Positions 58,240-64,000 of a stretch of DNA of 64,000 nucleotides are shown here, one piece after another. Under the pieces are notes generated by a model that saw only the letters and a list, made by a program, of their open reading frames with translations, did not search any database and was not told where the DNA came from. The position numbers and the translations under genes were made by a program. The stretch comes from Symsagittifera roscoffensis. Its lineage: Eukaryota > Xenacoelomorpha > Acoela > Convolutidae. The DNA is taken from the NCBI RefSeq assembly GCF_963678635.1, contig NC_087065.1, positions 64,606,553-64,670,552 on the forward strand. Reading direction: 5' to 3'. Position 1 is the stretch's first letter. Each line of letters opens with the position of its first letter.

Positions 58240-59670
58240 CACTTAACAATAATTTTTCGCACCTTGGAGCGTACGATCATTTCTTTCAAGTGTATCACAG
58301 AATTAATTAGTATGTCAGCTAATCCGACCATTAGTGATTGTCGCAATGAGTACTGGCTTATGGTGTGAAAGTTATCACGTTAGTGTATTAAAGGATCAAA
58401 GTAGCATCATTTTGTGGATCAAAGTTCATAACCAATTTTGAATCTGTTAATTGATACGTTGTTGCATATGATGTACTTTGGTTTGGCAATTAATCAAAGC
58501 TGGGATCTGGGTGCATACCAATCACCCAATGGCGCACTGCAAAAGGCCAAAACCTGCGGACCTCATAAAGAACTGGAAATTCTTGGAAACAGGCACGACA
58601 ATTCTTAAAAAATAAAAAGTCGCACAATCCAAAAAACGATTTTTAGATTTGGAAATTTCGGTCGGCCAAAATTAGATGTCTTTAAATAGTACAAAGGGGG
58701 ACCTTAATCAGATAATATGGCTTGAGAGGCTAAAAAAATCCAAGGATTAATCCGACCTTCACGTGAATAGATTCAGTCCATCTGAGCCGCTTCAAAACTT
58801 CTCGGAGGTTTTGCAGTTGATCAGGTTAATTATGTCTTTCTATGGATGAAACTGCCAAAAACTTCTATGGATGAAATCGCTAGAGACCTTGACTCTAGAA
58901 ACAGTGCTATTTCTCATAACCCGATATGTTCTGCATCAAGCAATCATATGAAGTTTCAGGCAGGTGCAAATTCTATACTCGTCACTCAACAAGAGAAGTG
59001 TTTGTTCGCTCATCGAGTAGAGCGCTACACAAATAGTATACAAATCAATTATTTTTTTATTGCACAAATCACGTTTCTACAAATTTTGCCCGCACCAGGG
59101 AAGAACTCTCAATGATCCGACTGATCTTGAAGTTATGTGGAAAAATTTTTGATTAAAAAAGATTAATTTCAAAAAAAAAGAAAACTGAGTCTTGATTTTG
59201 TTTCTTACTTGCGAGAGCAAGAGACTTGTTATCGGGAACTGGACTTTTAAACCGTAAGCAATTTTTCATACATTTTCTGCTGCTCAAACATGCTAATTTT
59301 TCTGAAAATTAGAGTTAAAATACTTCTTAAATCAATTGAGGTAGTAATTAAATTTTTTAATATAGTTTTTGAAAAAATTAGGATTTATTTGGACTTCCGA
59401 TTTTCTTCCTAATTTTTGTCGGTTGATTTTCAGTTTCTTTTCCAAATGCAATTTAAAAAATCTGGTGCGCTTTTCAAGCATATTTTTTTTTGCAAAGCTT
59501 ATGTTTTTTGTAATGATTCAAATAATTTTTTCGTGTTTCATAAAACATTTGTAATGAAAATGTTTGGGGTTAGGTTTATTATTCAATTGATCTGAGACAA
59601 AAATGTTTTTTCTTTTTTCTCAAAAACTGAATTTCTCTCAAAAACTAATTTTTTTATATGCAAAAAGGTG
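58240..59670. other. Intergenic region without a recognisable gene
   Basis: Short frames only. A tRNA A-box-like GAGTAGAGCGCTAC occurs near 59017, and CTTGC-GAGA-GCAAG (59208-59221) is a variant of the dispersed hairpin motif, followed by TCGGGAACTGGACTT and CCGTAAGCAA as in other copies of that element. Confidence 0.4.
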
Positions 59671-60660
59671 TTAACAATAAGAAAAGCGCTCTCTGCCCTG
59701 TGTGATTGCATAAACGCCTAGTTATCGATATACTTTTTTCGGGGTACTCAGGATATGATTAAACCTAGTTTTTTAAACATTTTGGATGAAGATCAAAATC
59801 TAGACTAAATTTTTATAGCTTGAGATTCGAGTGTTGTAAAAAGCGTTATGACAACTATGCACTGATACCAAATTTTGATTGCTGATTTCACACTGAGATT
59901 AACAAAAAATGATTTTCAATAAATGCAGCTCATTACCATGATTGTTTATTAATTCCGAGTTTTTCACAAAAAGTATTTGTTCAATTTGCGAAAAGGGGTT
60001 AACAATGAAAAAACTGTTCGCTACCCGTTCTTATTGTTTAAAAGCCTAGACTCTTTTTTTATCGTATTCCAGTTTACAGCTTTCGATAAAGTCTGGGGGG
60101 AGTTTCTTGAAACAATTTTTTGAGTTTTTTTTTCAATTTCAAACAATACACTTCAAAACATGAACTTCAAAGACCAATAGAGAGAAAACGTTGCGGTAAG
60201 CTCCCCTGCATTAGCGGTTGTGCTCATATTTTGCTTACATTTTTCTGGTGTAAATTGTTGTTGTGATTTGCTAACCGTTTTTTTGAACTTTATCAAAACT
60301 GAAATGTGAGATTGTGAGTGCAATCGAATAAACAGCAATCATGTTATATGAATTTCTTCTGCATAAATGGCCATGCCAAAACTTCTAATCTAAAAAGTTT
60401 TGGCCCCCAAGAAAGTCAATTTTTTGATTTTCTGACCGTTTTTTGAAAATTTTTACCTGTTTCAAAAAACCGCACTCCCTAATCAAATTTTAACGTCAAT
60501 CGAAATAATGAGCTCCTAGAAACTCCTGTGCATAAGCAGATACTCCCAATTTTCTTTAACACAGAAAGTTATATCTCTGATAAAAGTCAAAATTTGATTG
60601 TTTCTTATCAAAAACTTTTTAAATGATTTTTCTCGAAAAAAAATCATCCGAATCCGAATC
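59670..60660 (+). repeat. Dispersed element copy 2 and ~170 bp periodic repeat, cluster B
   Basis: Positions 59740-59968 are the partner of 58008-58236. Around and after it, the TGCATAAACGCC, TGCATTAGCGG, TGCATAAATGGCC and TGCATAAGCAG strings (near 59710, 60208, 60360 and 60530) and the CAATCGAA strings (near 60325 and 60497) repeat with roughly 160-175 bp steps. They match the cluster in the glycosyltransferase intron. Confidence 0.6.
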
Positions 60661-60829
60661 TGTCGTGAAAATTTTGGTTCAAAAAGTTTTGTAGCTTCAA
60701 GTTTTTTCATGACTACAGTCTCGCTTTTGGTTCAACGAAGATTAATCCAGGTTTACTGCCTTATTTTCTCGTTCATTGATTTCCAATGCTCGCTAAGTTT
60801 GCTTATGAGCGCCATTCGAGACTAAGGTA

Positions 60830-62110
60830 AATGGTTTTTGTAGATCTCATTTCGTGTTTTGCAAGTGCTTTAAAGTTGTGCTTCGCCTCTGTGTACAAAT
60901 TTTCTCTCCCAACACAAAATCAACTACAAAGTGATACTTTTTAGTTTAAATGAGGCGGTATTTATTTCTATTAGCTTGTCTTATTTCAATTTGCTGTAAA
61001 TTCTGAGCCCGTGCGGTTTACACTATGCTATAAAAGAAAGTTCGCTCACATCTCAAATTTGTTGTGCAAAGTTGGACAAATTGGCAAGTGCAACCCATAG
61101 TTTTGCAAAATTCATTACGAAAAAATAAACAAATTTCCGTATAACTCGAGCTCATCAATATTGTCCAGACAATTTTTAAAAAAACCTGTCCAAAAAAGTT
61201 AGCTGATTGTCGAATTTTGCCCGGAGAAAAATGATGTATTTTTTGCTGATCTATATTGGTTTTAATTACGTACTACTTGGCACTTTGACAACTATAATTT
61301 TTACTGGGACATATAACACAAATGTTTTTCGTCCTATTGAAGCAAAGATAATCATTTCAAATTGAATTGAGGCAAGCAAATTTTTCTTTTTACATTTTGG
61401 ACGCTTAAATTTTTCTTTTTACATTTTGGACGCAAATCATATAAATCTGTTTTTGTGCGTAGGGAGAAACAATTTAAAAATAAAACAAATCAAAAATTTT
61501 TCATAATTGCGAACCTTTTTAGCAATATTTCTCATCAAAACTTTTGATTGACGTTGAAAGGCTGTCGGAACATGCAGAATCCCACTCTGATACAAACAGT
61601 CCTAATGCTATTCTAAATTAAGGTCCTGTGCAGTCAATGGCCCCCAAAATTAATAATTCTTCATCATGACTTCAAACTTCTTGACTTGAACTGAAATCAA
61701 CGTGTTTGAATCTGATTGGCTAATAAGCGAAACAATTCTTCCAGCATTTCAATGAAAAAATAAAGTAGATAGATTTCTAATCCGAAATGAGAAAAAAAAC
61801 ATAAAAATTTTGACGTGAAGCCAATTTTCTGAACTTTTTTCGTCTGTGTAAAATTTTACAAGTGGCTTGAAACCAATTTAATTATTTGACAAAGTTCTAC
61901 TTTTTTGGATCTTTCGGCAAACTTTTTAATCTGCTGGAAAAGGTTGATTGAAATGCTGATTAAAATTAGCCAATCATCAACCGCATATTTTTCTAAGTAA
62001 AGATACAAAAGTGTTGATTTGTGGTCGTTTAGTGCATAAGACTTCTTCTTTTTATCGCATCAAATAAACCCTATACAATATTTTCTACGTCTTCAAGAAT
62101 AACTTCTAAA
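60830..62110. other. Intergenic region: SINE core remnant, 30 bp direct repeat, dispersed motif
   Basis: GTTGTGCTTCGCCTCTGTGTA (60876-60896) is a remnant of the SINE core. AATTTTTCTTTTTACATTTTGG is repeated directly at about 61379 and 61408. At 61555-61610 GGCTGTCGGAACATGCAG and TCTGATACAAACAGTCCTAA form a motif that recurs at 62850-62905. No gene is recognised. Confidence 0.45.
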
Positions 62111-62479
62111 TTAATGCAAAGCTTTACTATGTTAATTGGTCTGCTACGGCTCAACAAGTTGCCAATAAATGCGGAAAATGGCCTTGTTAGGGTCAAAAAG
62201 GGTTTAAGAGCAGAAAATTTCCCAAATACGGAATTTACGAAACAACTTGATCACTTCATGAATGAACTACTCATTTCACTTGTAATTTTGACAAATAGAA
62301 GAATTATTTTGTCGATTAACCTATCCGATTTTATGCTTTATTTTGCTCTTTTTTGCACTGCAAGATTTTTTTGTTTTATTTTTTTCTAAATATAGGAACA
62401 TTGTTAGCGGAACGAACATATAGGAACGATACGATAGCCATTTTTGACGGAATTTTTTTTTACATCATTCAAAAGTTAT

Positions 62480-62640
62480 TGTTGTCCTGAGCTTAAATTG
62501 GAAAAGATATTTCACCTGTGATTATTTTTCGTAAAGTTATGAGGGTTTAAAGATTGCCATTTTGGCCATTTTGACCAATTTGGGACAATTAACGTGCGAT
62601 ATAATTCACGCTATTAACGCGTAAGCTGAGTTTTAATCCG
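62480..62640 (+). repeat. Dispersed element copy 2 (partner at 53515-53670)
   Basis: The same landmarks as the partner occur in the same order, with a ~15 bp insertion where GCCATTTTGG and CCATTTTGACC form a short internal repeat. Confidence 0.75.
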
Positions 62641-62849
62641 TCTTATAAATCGTTCCAAATTGGTTGAACGAAGCTTATTTGCCATAATTGATTTGTTACA
62701 AGGAACGAAATCTCTCTTTTTGTACTTTATATGGCGTGTGGGGTGATGATTTTCATAAAAAATTTCAAATTTTAGAGAAAAAAAAATTTCATTTTATTTT
62801 AATTCATTTAATTTTTTTTATGTTAGTACTGCTGCATCATAAACCTTAA

Positions 62850-63005
62850 AAGGCAGTCGGAACATTCAGGGCTTCGCCCTGATACGAGCAGTCTTGTTTC
62901 CATTTATTTTCAGCCACTCAGAATTGACGAGTTTTGTAGAGCTGCTTTTTGTCCTGTTCTGGCTAGTGTTTGCGAACGGCAGCTTTGCTTCTGTGTCTGA
63001 ACTTC
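62850..63005 (+). repeat. Dispersed motif with hairpin, followed by SINE core
   Basis: GGCAGTCGGAACATTCAGGGC-TTC-GCCCTGATACGAGCAGTC (62850-62895) contains a GC-rich stem and is related to 61555-61610. It is followed at 62935-63005 by GTAGAGCTGCTTTTTGTCC and TTTGCGAACGGCAGCTTTGC, the core of the array-related SINE family, without a tRNA-like head. Confidence 0.55.
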
Positions 63006-63476
63006 GTTTTTGGGCAAAATCCATTTAGCAAATAGAAAAAACTAGCGATTCTGATTCATAGAATTGTTTTCAGTATTTGGTTTCTCCTTCAATAGAATAG
63101 CCCCCCATAGCCCATTGTTTGCTGTCTTTTTATTTGAATGGCGGTTATTTTTTCAAGTTTTTTGAATGGAACTAACCATGCAATTTAACAAGACTACTCG
63201 TATCAAGGCAAAACACTGATTGTTCCGTCTCCTCTTTAACTGGTCTCGAACAGTTTTGGCAACTGAATATCGGCAAAACTAATAAACCAATAATATCAAA
63301 TTTTGAGCGCTGAAATTTGAGTCCTATATGTCAGTAATTAGACCAAGTAGCTTGCCTCATTCAATTTGGAACGATTTTATAGTGCGTGATAATTGGTCAC
63401 ATCAGTATATAACGAGCAAATTCGAATACCTCGAGGCAGGTTACAATAGTGTTGTGCAAAACCGGCTGATGCAATG

Positions 63477-63710
63477 CAGATCAACATAAACTCCACCACC
63501 TCCTCTAAACCAACACCCCCACCCCAGTTCACCACTCCCCAGTTTACCCTACCCCACCACCTCCGCCAGCCTACTGAAAATGGGTGGTGGTGGGGTCTTA
63601 AAATATTAGGGGGTTATAAGGGGGTCAAACCCGTTCAATTTAGCCCCCTTGTGGATTTTACAATGAGAAACCCCCCCCCGTTCAATATAGCTCCGCCCAG
63701 AATCTGAACA
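63477..63710 (+). other. C-rich / G-rich segment, 77-codon frame of doubtful value
   Basis: A C-rich half (CCCACCACC-type, 63490-63570) is followed by GGTGGTGGTGGGG (about 63582-63594) and runs of five to nine G or C. The halves can pair partly, and either strand could form a quadruplex. CCCGTTCAAT.TAGC occurs twice (near 63628 and 63679). The frame through it is low-complexity Pro/Thr and has no recognised domain or splice support. The flanks at 63010-63470 and 63710-64000 show nothing recognisable. Confidence 0.35.
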
Positions 63711-64000
63711 AGAAACAACAATAGCCAAAACAAAAAAACATGACTTGTTGAATTGACTTCTTTTTTTCCATTTCATTTTGTTTAATATTTAGTTCAAAAC
63801 TTATTTTGGATTTATCATAGTTTTGCAGAAAAATGCAAGAAGCTGAGTTAGCAATTTTTCTTCAAAAACAATTGATTGTAATGGTTTTTTGTACAAAAAA
63901 AATCAATTTTCATGGATTCATGTTAAGAAAAAAAAATCGATTTAATGGCAGTAAAATGAATTATAATGAATTATTTTGTTATATAAAAAATATATTATAA

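Overview
The window looks like nuclear DNA of an AT-rich animal genome, probably a small-genome invertebrate. The genes are split by GT-AG introns of about 0.1 to 10.6 kb. The recognisable protein families are a membrane-anchored UDP-glycosyltransferase and a tristetraprolin-type tandem CCCH zinc finger protein, both of bilaterian type. Intergenic and intronic DNA is packed with tRNA-headed SINE-like elements and a decayed non-LTR retrotransposon. I cannot name the phylum, and I see no bacterial, CRISPR, rRNA or functional tRNA signal.

Layout. Positions 1-30785 are one tandem array that runs off the left edge. The unit is about 1.07-1.09 kb. It joins a tRNA-like head with an Asn-type anticodon loop, a foldback of two arms of about 170 nt, and a third module ending in a duplicated short motif. 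I count 31 heads. Several units are shortened by the same two or three internal deletions, and blocks of units are repeated as dimers and trimers. The array stops abruptly at 30785, directly against an open frame.

Positions 30786-46857 hold an unrecognised plus-strand gene. Its exons, at about 30786-30912, 31015-31169, 35350-35452 and 46022-46857, join in a consistent reading phase. The product is low-complexity (poly-Ala, Ser, Asn) with a helical-looking C-terminus. If its 5' exons lie left of the array, the whole array is intronic. The 10.6 kb last intron holds a tandem duplication of two 2366 bp copies with no difference that I noticed, a broken reverse transcriptase gene and several SINE-like copies.

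Positions 50624-55529 hold a complete two-exon UDP-glycosyltransferase gene (512 aa) with a 3.4 kb repeat-filled intron. A minus-strand CCCH zinc finger gene (last exon 56877-57518, possible first exon 57874-57969) lies convergent to it. The rest, to 64000, is non-coding as far as I can see, apart from diverged repeat copies.

The most unusual feature is the array. Dispersed relatives of its parts survive at 31690-31910, 32119-32245, 34385-34610, 53925-54215 and 62935-63005. It therefore looks like a SINE-derived composite that gained a foldback and was amplified in tandem next to, or inside, a gene. A Pol III-like promoter head followed by a long hairpin in every unit is a plausible source of hairpin RNA. 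That last step is inference.
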